Below, in pieces: positions 1-6,819 of a DNA stretch of 10,779 bases. Position 1 is the stretch's first letter; each line of letters starts with the position of its first letter. Source of the stretch: Acidimicrobiia bacterium. Its GTDB lineage: Bacteria > Actinomycetota > Acidimicrobiia > Spongiisociales > ZC4RG35. The position numbers and the translations under genes are program-made. The stretch covers positions 1 to 10,779 of the forward strand of contig JAUXMQ010000015.1 in NCBI GenBank assembly GCA_030623125.1, given 5' to 3'. A model generated the notes under the pieces. The model worked only from the letters and a program-made list of their open reading frames with translations, was not told the origin of the DNA and did not search any database.

Positions 1-279
1 CATGCGTGGGTCAGCGGCCGGGTCCAGGAAGTCGGCTATCGACAGTCGTGTCGGAGTGTTGCCCGATCGCTCGATCTGGCTGGGTGGGTGCGCAATCTCC
101 CGGACGGGAGGGTCGAGCTGTTTGCTCAAGGGGAAATCGATGCTCTTGACCGTCTGATCGCGTGGGCATGGGCCGGCCCGTCTATGTCGGCCGTCAGTGG
201 GGTCGAGTCGGAGACGGCGCAGCCCGATGTGACCCTGACCGACTTCTTCATCCATCCCAATGCGGCAATAACCGGCTAG
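1..279 (+). CDS. acyP: Acylphosphatase, 3' part (5' end outside window)
   Basis: Acylphosphatases are small soluble enzymes that hydrolyse acyl phosphates such as carbamoyl phosphate or 1,3-bisphosphoglycerate; their physiological role in bacteria is poorly defined. The frame is open from base 1 and gives 92 visible residues, nearly the whole of a family usually about 90-100 residues long, so only a few N-terminal residues are missing. The active-site loop GRVQEVGYR (visible residues 6-14) carries the phosphate-binding Arg14, and GWVRN (28-32) carries the catalytic Asn32, followed by the usual NLPDGRVE strand. One oddity is Glu at visible residue 10, where the family loop normally has Gly (QGV). 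An internal GTG at 88 is not the start, because the catalytic Arg and Asn lie at or before it. The acylphosphatase-smc order is common in Actinobacteria. Family assignment is firm; activity is not proven. Confidence 0.9.
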   Translation, partial: HAWVSGRVQEVGYRQSCRSVARSLDLAGWVRNLPDGRVELFAQGEIDALDRLIAWAWAGPSMSAVSGVESETAQPDVTLTDFFIHPNAAITG

Positions 280-348
280 ACAACTGGTCTTCGTTAGCCT
301 TTGGTGTCAAGGCAATCACAGACGTGTTTATTCGTCAGGTAGTCAGCT

Positions 349-3300
349 GTGTATCTGAAGTCACTAAAACTCACAGGATTCAAGTCGTTTGCCGACCGCA
401 CGCGTCTCGAGTTCCGTCCGGGTGTGACGGTTGTCGTCGGCCCCAACGGCTCAGGTAAGTCCAATCTCGTTGACGCTCTGTCATGGGTCCTGGGCACGCA
501 GTCCACCAAGACTCTCCGCACCCAGAAGATGGAGGATGTCATCTTCGCCGGCACGGCGACCCGCCCTTCGCTGGGTAGAGCGGAGGTGACCCTGGTGGTT
601 GATAACGCCGAGCGGATGATCGACCTCGATCTCGATGAGGTCTCGATCACGAGGCGGCTCTATCGAGATGGCTCGAGTGATTACGAGCTCAACGGTGTGA
701 ACTGTCGTCTTCTCGACATCCAGGATCTGCTCTCCGATTCCGGTGTCGGGCGTCACCAGCATGTGATCATCGGCCAGGGTGAAATCGGCACCGTGCTCAA
801 CGCCTCACCCGAGGAGCACCGTGCTGTTATCGAGGAGGCAGCCGGAATTCTCAAACATCGTCGACGCAAGGAACGCTCCGAACGCCGTCTGGAGAGAACC
901 GACGATGACCTTGTTCGTCTTCACGACCTGCTTGGCGAGATTGAACGTCAGATGCGCCCGCTCCGGCGACAAGCGCGCGCCACCGAGCGATACGACGGCC
1001 TGAAGGGTGAAGTGAAGGCCCTGCGGCTCTACCTGGGCGGTGAAGCCCTGGCCTGTCACGATCGAGATCTCACAATCGCTACCTCAGAGAAGTCCCGGCT
1101 TCACGAAGACCTCGACGTTGATCGTCGCAAGGTTGAAGATCTGTCCACCAGGCTGGCAACACTCACCGAAACGGCAGGCCAGGTGAGAGTCGACCTCGAT
1201 CGCGACACCTCCGCCGCCGCGTTGCTGGAGACGACCAGTGAGCGTCTTCGAAGTGTCACCTCAGTCGCCAACGAGCGCCGTCGCGCCGTCAGCGGCCGGC
1301 GTGAGGCCGTCGTTGAGCGGCGGGATGACCTCGAGAACGAGAAACAAGCCATTAACGCAGAGCTTCTCTCCATCGATGGGGATCGCCGGGAGGCGGCGTC
1401 GGTGGCCGATGCCGCCGAGTCGAGGTTCCGTCGGCTTGAAGACGAAGAGCGTGCCGTTGCCACCCAGAGCGCTCTTTCGTCAGAAGGGGCTCTCGCCGCT
1501 GCGCGAGGAGAGGTCAGCGCTTTGGAGTCGGCCCAGATCCGCGATGAGCGCGAGCAAAAGGGGGTAACCCACCGACTCGAGGTACTTGGTTCCCAGAGAC
1601 GTGACGAAACAGCCGAAGTGGATCGAATCAACGCTGAGATCCAGAGAATCGACGAGGAGATCACCACGATTCAGGCAATCTATGACGACGCCTCGACCCG
1701 GCGAGTAGCAGACCAGGAGGCCTGGTCTGCAGCCGAGGAGACCAGGAGTGGCAGTCGTTTGGAAGTGGCCTCAACGGAAGCCAGGATTGATGCCATCAAA
1801 GCCGGCATCGAAGGCCGCTTCGACGCTGAAGCGCGCAAATTGGCGGAAGGGGCCAAAGGAGTTGTCGGATCCTTGACATCCCAACTCGACATTCCCGAGG
1901 GAATGGAGGCTGCTGTCGACGCCGCCCTTGGTCGTTGGGTGAATGCGGTCGCGTTCGAGGATGTTGACGCTGTCCGCAATGTTGTGGAGAGTGTGAAGGG
2001 GTCCGGCGGAGGGTCCGTTCCGGTGGTATCGGCCATGTCTGAGGGCTCAGCTCCCGCCAAGGAAGTCGCCGCAAACCTCGGTGTCGACGCCTTGATCGAC
2101 CGGCTCGGGCCCGGGGCCCATCCGGGTCTGGCCACACGGCTTCTAGGTGATGTCGTCCTGGTCGAAGGCTGGGTGAGCGGATGGGACCTGATTGCCAAGT
2201 ACCCGGCTCTCCGTGCCGTGACTCCCGAGGGCGATCTCATCTCCGTCTATGGCGTGCACATTGCCAATCCAGACGGCGCTGGATTGGCAATGTTGGAGGC
2301 CGCAGAGGTCGCACTTGAAGGATCGTCGACAGCCCTGGCTCGCGCCGAGTCGATTCACAATGCCGCTCGACGTGACTTTGACGCCAGCCGCGAGGTGGAG
2401 AGGTCGGCTCTCGAAAGGCTCGAGGCGGCGGAGGCCGGATTGGCCGGACGATCAGAAGCCATGCGGAGTCTCCAGAAGTCGGTTGACTCAGTTCAGGAGG
2501 AACAGACCAGGTTGGACGAGCGTAAAACTTCATTGACCGACACGATTGACCAGGGCCGACGTCAGATTGCAGAGTTGAGATCCCGTCTCGAGGCCCTCGA
2601 AGGCGACGAGGCGGAGCAGATGAGGGTCTGGGACGAGCTGGAGGCACGTCGTGTCCAGGTGGGTGCCGATCGCGAGCTAGGCCGTTCCCAATGGCAGGAT
2701 GCCGCAGGGAAACTTCGAAGCATCGTTGAGCGCGAGCGTCTTCTTCAGGAGAGATTGGCCCGCATCGATCGCGAAGCACAGCGACTCGATTCCGGCCATG
2801 AGCCGGAATCCGACCCGGGCAAACTCGCTGAAGTAGAAGAGTTCGCCCGTCGCGCCTTGTCGGTGCTTTCGCGTCGTATCGAGGAGCTGAGAGACCGCCA
2901 GACTCGACTGCGAAATGAGAACGAGGGAGCCCTGGGAGATCTCGAGGCTGTGCGCGACGAGCACGATTCACTTCTCACGTCCATCAACAATGCTCGGGAG
3001 CGCGCCGCCGAGCTCGACGTCACACTCGCGGAGCTTCGTCTCCATCGAGAGGCTGTTGTCGAGTCGATTCGACGTGATGCCGATTCCGATGTCGACGCGG
3101 CAATGGGTGCTTCGCGACCCGAACTCCCCAAGGACACCAATCTCGAGGAGCTCCTCGAGTCGAAGAGCGCGCAGCTGAGCCGTCTTGGGCCGATCAACCC
3201 TCTGGCCGCCGAAGAGTTCCGGGAGTTGGATGAGCGTCACACCTTCCTGTCGGATCAGATGAGTGACATCGAGTCATCCCGGTCTGAGCTCCGAAAGGTC

Positions 3301-3798
3301 ATCACAGCCCTGGAAGAAGAAATCGAGCAGCGTTTCCAGGCTGCTTTCAGTGAGGTGGCTGAAGCATACGAGCGGTACTTCGCCGTTCTCTTTCCCGGCG
3401 GACGCGGCAGGCTCCGGGTGATCGACCGCGACGCCATCCATTCAGGTGTGGCGATTGATGCCCAGCCACTGGGGAAGAAGGTCAGCCAGATGACCCTGCT
3501 CTCCGGTGGCGAGCGCAGTCTTGCGGCACTGGCGTTTCTGTTCGCCGTGTTTGAAGCCCGGCCGAGCCCCTTTTATGTCCTGGACGAAGTGGAGGCCGCC
3601 CTCGACGACACCAACCTGCGCCGCTTTCTCCGCATCGTCGACGAGTTCAAGCAGAGAGCCCAGCTTCTCATCGTGACTCATCAGCAGCAGACGATGGAAG
3701 CCGCCGACGTCCTGTATGGGGTGACCATGGAGCCCGGTGGTTCGTCACAGGCCATCCGGAAGGACATGGCGATGGTCGTTTCCGAACAGGTGGCATAG
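349..3798 (+). CDS. smc: Chromosome segregation/condensation ATPase SMC
   Basis: SMC forms a dimeric ATP-driven ring that, with ScpA and ScpB, organises and helps separate chromosomes on the nucleoid. The 1149 residues are full length for bacterial SMC. In order: N-terminal ATPase half with Walker A GPNGSGKSN (residues 31-39) and Q-loop Gln143 in IIGQGE; first coiled coil about 165-500; hinge about 503-645; second coiled coil about 650-1010; C-terminal ATPase half with signature LSGGERS (1051-1057), Walker B YVLDE (1076-1080), D-loop ALDD (1084-1087) and switch His1111. The GTG at 349 is the first possible start, since an in-frame TAG lies at 340-342, and it gives the usual N-terminus MYLKSLKLTGFKSFAD. 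A weak AGGT (337-340) lies 8 bases upstream. ftsY begins 13 bp after the stop. A perfect inverted repeat sits inside the gene at 2258-2293. scpA and scpB are not in the window. Confidence 0.97.
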   Translation: MYLKSLKLTGFKSFADRTRLEFRPGVTVVVGPNGSGKSNLVDALSWVLGTQSTKTLRTQKMEDVIFAGTATRPSLGRAEVTLVVDNAERMIDLDLDEVSITRRLYRDGSSDYELNGVNCRLLDIQDLLSDSGVGRHQHVIIGQGEIGTVLNASPEEHRAVIEEAAGILKHRRRKERSERRLERTDDDLVRLHDLLGEIERQMRPLRRQARATERYDGLKGEVKALRLYLGGEALACHDRDLTIATSEKSRLHEDLDVDRRKVEDLSTRLATLTETAGQVRVDLDRDTSAAALLETTSERLRSVTSVANERRRAVSGRREAVVERRDDLENEKQAINAELLSIDGDRREAASVADAAESRFRRLEDEERAVATQSALSSEGALAAARGEVSALESAQIRDEREQKGVTHRLEVLGSQRRDETAEVDRINAEIQRIDEEITTIQAIYDDASTRRVADQEAWSAAEETRSGSRLEVASTEARIDAIKAGIEGRFDAEARKLAEGAKGVVGSLTSQLDIPEGMEAAVDAALGRWVNAVAFEDVDAVRNVVESVKGSGGGSVPVVSAMSEGSAPAKEVAANLGVDALIDRLGPGAHPGLATRLLGDVVLVEGWVSGWDLIAKYPALRAVTPEGDLISVYGVHIANPDGAGLAMLEAAEVALEGSSTALARAESIHNAARRDFDASREVERSALERLEAAEAGLAGRSEAMRSLQKSVDSVQEEQTRLDERKTSLTDTIDQGRRQIAELRSRLEALEGDEAEQMRVWDELEARRVQVGADRELGRSQWQDAAGKLRSIVERERLLQERLARIDREAQRLDSGHEPESDPGKLAEVEEFARRALSVLSRRIEELRDRQTRLRNENEGALGDLEAVRDEHDSLLTSINNARERAAELDVTLAELRLHREAVVESIRRDADSDVDAAMGASRPELPKDTNLEELLESKSAQLSRLGPINPLAAEEFRELDERHTFLSDQMSDIESSRSELRKVITALEEEIEQRFQAAFSEVAEAYERYFAVLFPGGRGRLRVIDRDAIHSGVAIDAQPLGKKVSQMTLLSGGERSLAALAFLFAVFEARPSPFYVLDEVEAALDDTNLRRFLRIVDEFKQRAQLLIVTHQQQTMEAADVLYGVTMEPGGSSQAIRKDMAMVVSEQVA
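2258..2293. repeat. Perfect 14-bp inverted repeat inside smc
   Basis: Bases 2258-2271 (ACATTGCCAATCCA) are the exact reverse complement of 2280-2293 (TGGATTGGCAATGT), separated by an 8-base loop, GACGGCGC. The repeat encodes part of SMC residues 637-649, where the hinge ends and the second coiled coil begins. Both arms are translated in frame and the protein sequence there looks ordinary, so this is not an inserted element. A rough estimate for random sequence of this length (about 10,000 positions, 8 loop sizes, 14 paired bases) is well under 0.01 expected. Whether it folds in mRNA, binds a protein or is chance cannot be told from the sequence. Confidence 0.85.
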
Positions 3799-3811
3799 AT
3801 TCGGGATCCGC

Positions 3812-4789
3812 ATGGATAACTCGATACTGGTCGCCCTCGCGGTCATTGCCGTCGTCGCGATGATCATTGGGCTGTTGTTGTCTCGCCGGAGAGGAGAGAC
3901 CAAGGGCTCCGTCGTCGAAGGGAACAGGCTGGCAAGAACGGCGGGTGCTCTTGGGGTTGCTCTTCGCAAAGCGTGGAGCTCGGGAATCGACGATTCCACA
4001 TGGGGCGAGATCGAAGACGCCCTCCTCGCTGCGGATGTCGGCGTCGATGCAGCCAGTCACATCGTGGATGGTGTCCGTTCCACCAATCCAGAGACTGCCC
4101 AGGAGGCGAAGGAAGCATTGTCCACGCGACTCCGCGGAGAATTAGGCGATGGGGAGCGCGGGCTGGCTACGAGGAGCCAGCCGTCTGTGTGGCTGGTGGT
4201 GGGAGTCAACGGCACCGGGAAGACAACGACGGTCGCCAAACTGGCCAAACGACTCAAGGACGACAACAAGACCGTGATTCTCGGTGCAGCGGACACCTAT
4301 CGGGCGGCCGCCGCCGAGCAACTTCAGACATGGGGAGACCGTGTTGGAGTCGACGTGGTGGGAGGCCAGGCCGGCGGCGACCCTGCCTCCGTCGCCTTTG
4401 ACACTCTGACCTCGGCTCGAGCCAAGGGGACCGATGTCGTGATCATCGATACGGCTGGGCGGCTCCACGGAAACAAGAATCTGATGGCGGAGTTGGCCAA
4501 GATCCACCGGGTTGCCGCCGGTGAGGGTGCTGTCGACGAGGTGCTCTTGGTTCTGGATGCGACTGCGGGACAGAACGGTCTGGCCCAGGTGCGCGAGTTC
4601 GCGGAGACGGTGCCGGTCACGGGCATCATCCTCACAAAGCTTGATAGCACCGCCCGAGGAGGCATCATCATCGCCGTGGAGAAGGATCTTGGTGTTCCGG
4701 TGAAGCTAATCGGTGTGGGAGAAGGATTAGACGACCTGATGGCGTTCGACCCGGATAGCTTTATCGACGCATTGCTGGAGGAATCATGA
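3812..4789 (+). CDS. ftsY: Signal recognition particle receptor FtsY
   Basis: FtsY is the membrane-associated GTPase that docks SRP-ribosome complexes at the Sec translocon. From the ATG at 3812 the protein has 325 residues. Residues 4-23 form a hydrophobic membrane segment followed by SRRR, so the protein is probably N-terminally anchored in place of the long acidic domain of E. coli FtsY. The helical N domain covers about 38-125. The GTPase domain shows P-loop GVNGTGKT (131-138), the insertion/guanidine-binding motif DTYRAAAAEQ (161-170), DTAGR (213-217), TKLD (275-278) and the C-terminal GVGEGLDDL motif. The open frame extends upstream to 3737, but that part lies inside smc and lacks the hydrophobic start. 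A weak GGGA (3803-3806) precedes the chosen ATG. The stop overlaps the cdd start. Confidence 0.96.
   Translation: MDNSILVALAVIAVVAMIIGLLLSRRRGETKGSVVEGNRLARTAGALGVALRKAWSSGIDDSTWGEIEDALLAADVGVDAASHIVDGVRSTNPETAQEAKEALSTRLRGELGDGERGLATRSQPSVWLVVGVNGTGKTTTVAKLAKRLKDDNKTVILGAADTYRAAAAEQLQTWGDRVGVDVVGGQAGGDPASVAFDTLTSARAKGTDVVIIDTAGRLHGNKNLMAELAKIHRVAAGEGAVDEVLLVLDATAGQNGLAQVREFAETVPVTGIILTKLDSTARGGIIIAVEKDLGVPVKLIGVGEGLDDLMAFDPDSFIDALLEES
4777..4781 (+). promoter_or_regulatory. Shine-Dalgarno site for cdd, inside the ftsY 3' end
   Basis: GGAGG lies 4 bases before the cdd ATG at 4786, within the last codons of ftsY. With the ATGA overlap it indicates translation of cdd from the same mRNA, probably by coupled termination and re-initiation. 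It supports ATG 4786 as the start. Confidence 0.7.
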
Positions 4790-5175
4790 ACAACGATCAA
4801 CTTGCGGTGGCGGCACGAGAGGCTGCTGAGGGCTCATACTCCCCGTACTCGCACTTTCGGGTTGGCGCCGTTGTGGTGAGCGCGGATGGGGAGATCTTCA
4901 CAGGCGCCAACATCGAGAATGCCTCCTACCCGGTCTCCTCCTGCGCAGAATCCACCGCGATCAACACGGCCGTCTCCCGGGGTGTCCGAAAGATCGTCTG
5001 TATTGCGGTCGCCTGTATCGACGCGGACAACGTCGAAGGGGCATACCCGTGTGGTCGCTGCCGTCAGGAGATGGCGGAATTCGGCGTCGAGAAGGTGATC
5101 GTTACGGCCGGGGATGGCTCAGTCGTCCGGGAGCACACCCTCGAAGAGCTGTTGCCTCACCAATTCAACCTCTGA
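4786..5175 (+). CDS. cdd: Cytidine deaminase
   Basis: This enzyme converts cytidine and deoxycytidine to uridine and deoxyuridine with release of ammonia, in cytosolic pyrimidine salvage. The 129 residues match the small homotetrameric class (Bacillus/human type, about 130-145 residues), not the larger E. coli dimer. The substrate-binding FRVGA (24-28) and NIENASYP (42-49) are present. The zinc ligands of this class are visible as Cys53 in the CAE motif, with the proton-shuttle Glu55, and Cys89 and Cys92 in PCGRC. The ATG overlaps the ftsY stop codon by 4 bp and has a good GGAGG site. The next gene is convergent, its stop codon only 3 bp away. A pyrimidine-nucleoside phosphorylase that would use the uridine formed is encoded on the opposite strand at 7645-8955. 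Confidence 0.96.
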   Translation: MNNDQLAVAAREAAEGSYSPYSHFRVGAVVVSADGEIFTGANIENASYPVSSCAESTAINTAVSRGVRKIVCIAVACIDADNVEGAYPCGRCRQEMAEFGVEKVIVTAGDGSVVREHTLEELLPHQFNL

Positions 5176-5178
5176 CTC

Positions 5179-5838
5179 TCAACCAACGTCCCAATGGGCG
5201 GCCTCGGCGGGAGGCGCGGTATTTGCCAGGATCGTCAGACTGTCGACGGTCGTCTGAACGAAGCCGCTCCAAATCCCGGCCTCGACGGCCACCGAACTGC
5301 GCCCGTGTCCTGAACTGCCCCATTCCACATAGCTGATGATGTCGGTCGCCGAGCCGAAAAGCGCTGACGTATACAACCCGACTTCGCCGTCGACGGGTTT
5401 GAGCGTGCCGATGGCGGCAATCTCGTCGATGGTGATCGCGCCGGGCGGGGGAAGGAACACGCTCCCTCCGGTGCTGATGGCCACGAACCCGCCGGCCGGC
5501 ACCTCGACGTCAGGGATAGCGAAGTAGGAGGGCCGCTGACACAGGAAGTGCCCGGCGAGGTTTCCGGCCTCATCACCGATGTTGGTGATGACGACCATTC
5601 CTCCATCTCCGAACGAGACGCTGGTGAGCACGAACCGAGCACCGAAAACCGGGGGTGTCGTGGTAGTCGTCTCCTCGGCCGGCGCACTCGTGGTTGTCCC
5701 GGCAATGCTGGTCGTTGTTTCGGGTGCGACCGTGGTCGTGGGTTCTGAATCGGTGGCAGTGGTGGTCGCCGTCTCACCCGCCGTGCCGCAGGCAGCGACT
5801 GTCAGCGTCAGCACGGCGAAAGTGATCCGGGCGTGCAT
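5179..5838 (-). CDS. Putative lipoprotein with lamin-tail-like domain
   Basis: A 219-residue predicted exported lipoprotein of unknown function. Residues 1-16 form a short signal peptide ending in the lipobox TVAAC, with Cys17 as the predicted lipidated residue. Residues 18-63 are a low-complexity Thr/Pro/Glu/Ala linker with several TTT runs, typical of a flexible spacer that could be glycosylated. Residues 66-200 resemble a lamin-tail (LTD-type) beta-sandwich: a strand containing VVITNIGDEAGNL, the stretch IPDVEVPAGGFVAI, then a turn with GEVGLY and a strand with DIISYVEWGSSGHG. LTD domains occur on many secreted bacterial proteins and are usually thought to mediate attachment or assembly. 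I recognise no catalytic motif. There is no Shine-Dalgarno before the ATG, but a -10-like element lies at leaderless distance. The domain call is from pattern recognition and is moderately sure; the lipoprotein signal is clearer. Confidence 0.75.
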   Translation of the reverse strand: MHARITFAVLTLTVAACGTAGETATTTATDSEPTTTVAPETTTSIAGTTTSAPAEETTTTTPPVFGARFVLTSVSFGDGGMVVITNIGDEAGNLAGHFLCQRPSYFAIPDVEVPAGGFVAISTGGSVFLPPPGAITIDEIAAIGTLKPVDGEVGLYTSALFGSATDIISYVEWGSSGHGRSSVAVEAGIWSGFVQTTVDSLTILANTAPPAEAAHWDVG

Positions 5839-5844
5839 TAGGGA

Positions 5845-5874
5845 AGTCTACGCGTTTTCCTGGCTATCGGTCAG
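5845..5874 (-). promoter_or_regulatory. Possible leaderless promoter for the lipoprotein gene
   Basis: On the minus strand, TAGACT (5845-5850) fits the actinobacterial -10 pattern TAnnnT and ends 6 bases before the ATG at 5838. Transcription would therefore begin at or next to the A of the start codon. CTGACC (5869-5874) lies 18 bases further upstream and matches TTGACA at 4 of 6 positions. No Shine-Dalgarno sequence lies in the same region, which agrees with a leaderless transcript. The element overlaps the etfA stop codon. Confidence 0.4.
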
Positions 5875-6818
5875 CGGCTTTCGAGCGCCTCGATCAGTTG
5901 GGGAAGCACCTTGTGGACGTCACCCACGATCCCGAGGTCGGCCACCGAGAATATGGGGGCATCGGGATCCTTGTTGATGGCGACGATAGTGCCGGCGTCC
6001 TTCATGCCGACAAGATGCTGCATCGCCCCCGAGATGCCGACGGCGATGTAGACGTCAGGCTTGACGGTCTTGCCCGTCTGCCCCACCTGTTTCGCATATG
6101 GGACCCAGCCTGCATCGACAATGGCCCTTGTGGCGCCGGTGGCGGCGCCCAACTGCTTGGCGAGTTCCTCGACCAACTCGTAGCCCTCGGCCGAACCAAG
6201 ACCGCGTCCCCCGGCTACGACGACGCCGGCATCACCAAGCTGTGGCCCTTCGCGCTCTTCGACATGCGATTCCACAACCTTCGCCTCCGAGACGCCGACA
6301 TCGGGAAGATCGAGACTGATGACCGACGGGGCCTCTCCTCCTGTCGCCTCTGCGGAGAACGACTTGGGACGAATCAGCACCAGGAACGGGCCTTTCGATG
6401 CCGAGGCGGTGGCGATCTGGCTGCCACCAAAGATCTCGTGATCCGTCTCCACACCTTCGTCTGTCAGACGGACATCCGATGCATTGGCCAGAACTCCGAC
6501 GCCCAGTCGAGCGGCAAGACGTCCGGCTACGTCCCTGTCGGTGTAGGCCTGGCCGAACAAGATCAGTTCCGGCGGCTCGGCGGCCATCCGGTGGGCGAGG
6601 GCGGAGGCGAGTGGTCCGGACGGGAGTCGGTCGCCGCTGTCTGCGTGTAGCACCGAGCTGGACCCGTGCTCGCCCAGGACGGCGAATGCTTCGTCGCTCC
6701 CGGTCCCGAGGTACACAGCGGTCACCTCGCCAAGCGTTCTGGCCTTGGTCAGAAGCTCGAGTCCCAGGACCGACGGAGTTGCATTGACTTCTTCGATGAA
6801 CACCCACACCGACGCCAT
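5871..6818 (-). CDS. etfA: Electron transfer flavoprotein, alpha subunit
   Basis: EtfA, with EtfB, makes a soluble FAD-containing heterodimer that takes electrons from acyl-CoA and similar dehydrogenases and passes them to ETF:quinone oxidoreductase. The 315 residues are normal length. The N-terminal domain (about 1-190) has the usual alternating beta/alpha pattern. The C-terminal FAD-binding domain shows GATRAIVDAGW with Arg231, QVGQTGKTV (244-252), GISGAMQH (261-268), NKDPDAPIF (282-290) and ADLGIVGD (293-300), which together form the family signature. The ATG at 6818 is preceded by AAAGGTGAT at the very end of etfB, with a single base between the etfB stop and this start, so the two are co-translated. 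No dehydrogenase or ETF:quinone oxidoreductase gene is nearby, so the electron donor cannot be named. Confidence 0.96.
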   Translation of the reverse strand: MASVWVFIEEVNATPSVLGLELLTKARTLGEVTAVYLGTGSDEAFAVLGEHGSSSVLHADSGDRLPSGPLASALAHRMAAEPPELILFGQAYTDRDVAGRLAARLGVGVLANASDVRLTDEGVETDHEIFGGSQIATASASKGPFLVLIRPKSFSAEATGGEAPSVISLDLPDVGVSEAKVVESHVEEREGPQLGDAGVVVAGGRGLGSAEGYELVEELAKQLGAATGATRAIVDAGWVPYAKQVGQTGKTVKPDVYIAVGISGAMQHLVGMKDAGTIVAINKDPDAPIFSVADLGIVGDVHKVLPQLIEALESR

Positions 6819-6819
6819 C

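Noticed and set aside
280..348. A promoter for smc in the 69-bp gap after acylphosphatase (TTGGTG at 301, TTTATT at 327)
   Set aside because: The spacer is 20 bases and neither hexamer fits well; smc may be read from an upstream promoter.
2788..2810. 9-bp perfect inverted repeat (GATTCCGGC / GCCGGAATC, 5-base loop) in smc
   Set aside because: Stems of this length are expected to occur now and then by chance in 10 kb of GC-rich coding sequence; there is no T tract and the position is mid-gene.
2237..2971. 244-codon minus-strand open frame opposite smc
   Set aside because: It is rich in Arg and Pro with no recognisable domain and lies entirely under the SMC coiled coil, so it is a shadow frame.
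3737..3811. Upstream extension of ftsY by 25 codons
   Set aside because: It lies inside smc, reads as a basic Arg/Trp-rich stretch, and would put charged residues ahead of the natural membrane segment.
4161..4182. 8-bp perfect inverted repeat (GGCTGGCT / AGCCAGCC, 6-base loop) in ftsY before the P-loop
   Set aside because: About one such stem is expected by chance in a window this size; it is fully inside coding sequence.
5202..5216. GCCTC / GAGGC stem near the convergent cdd-lipoprotein junction as a terminator
   Set aside because: Only five base pairs, no T tract, and it lies inside the lipoprotein coding sequence.
5898..6650. Long plus-strand open frame of 250 codons opposite etfA
   Set aside because: It is the antisense shadow of etfA, whose protein shows the full family signature; GC-rich codon use keeps the opposite strand open.
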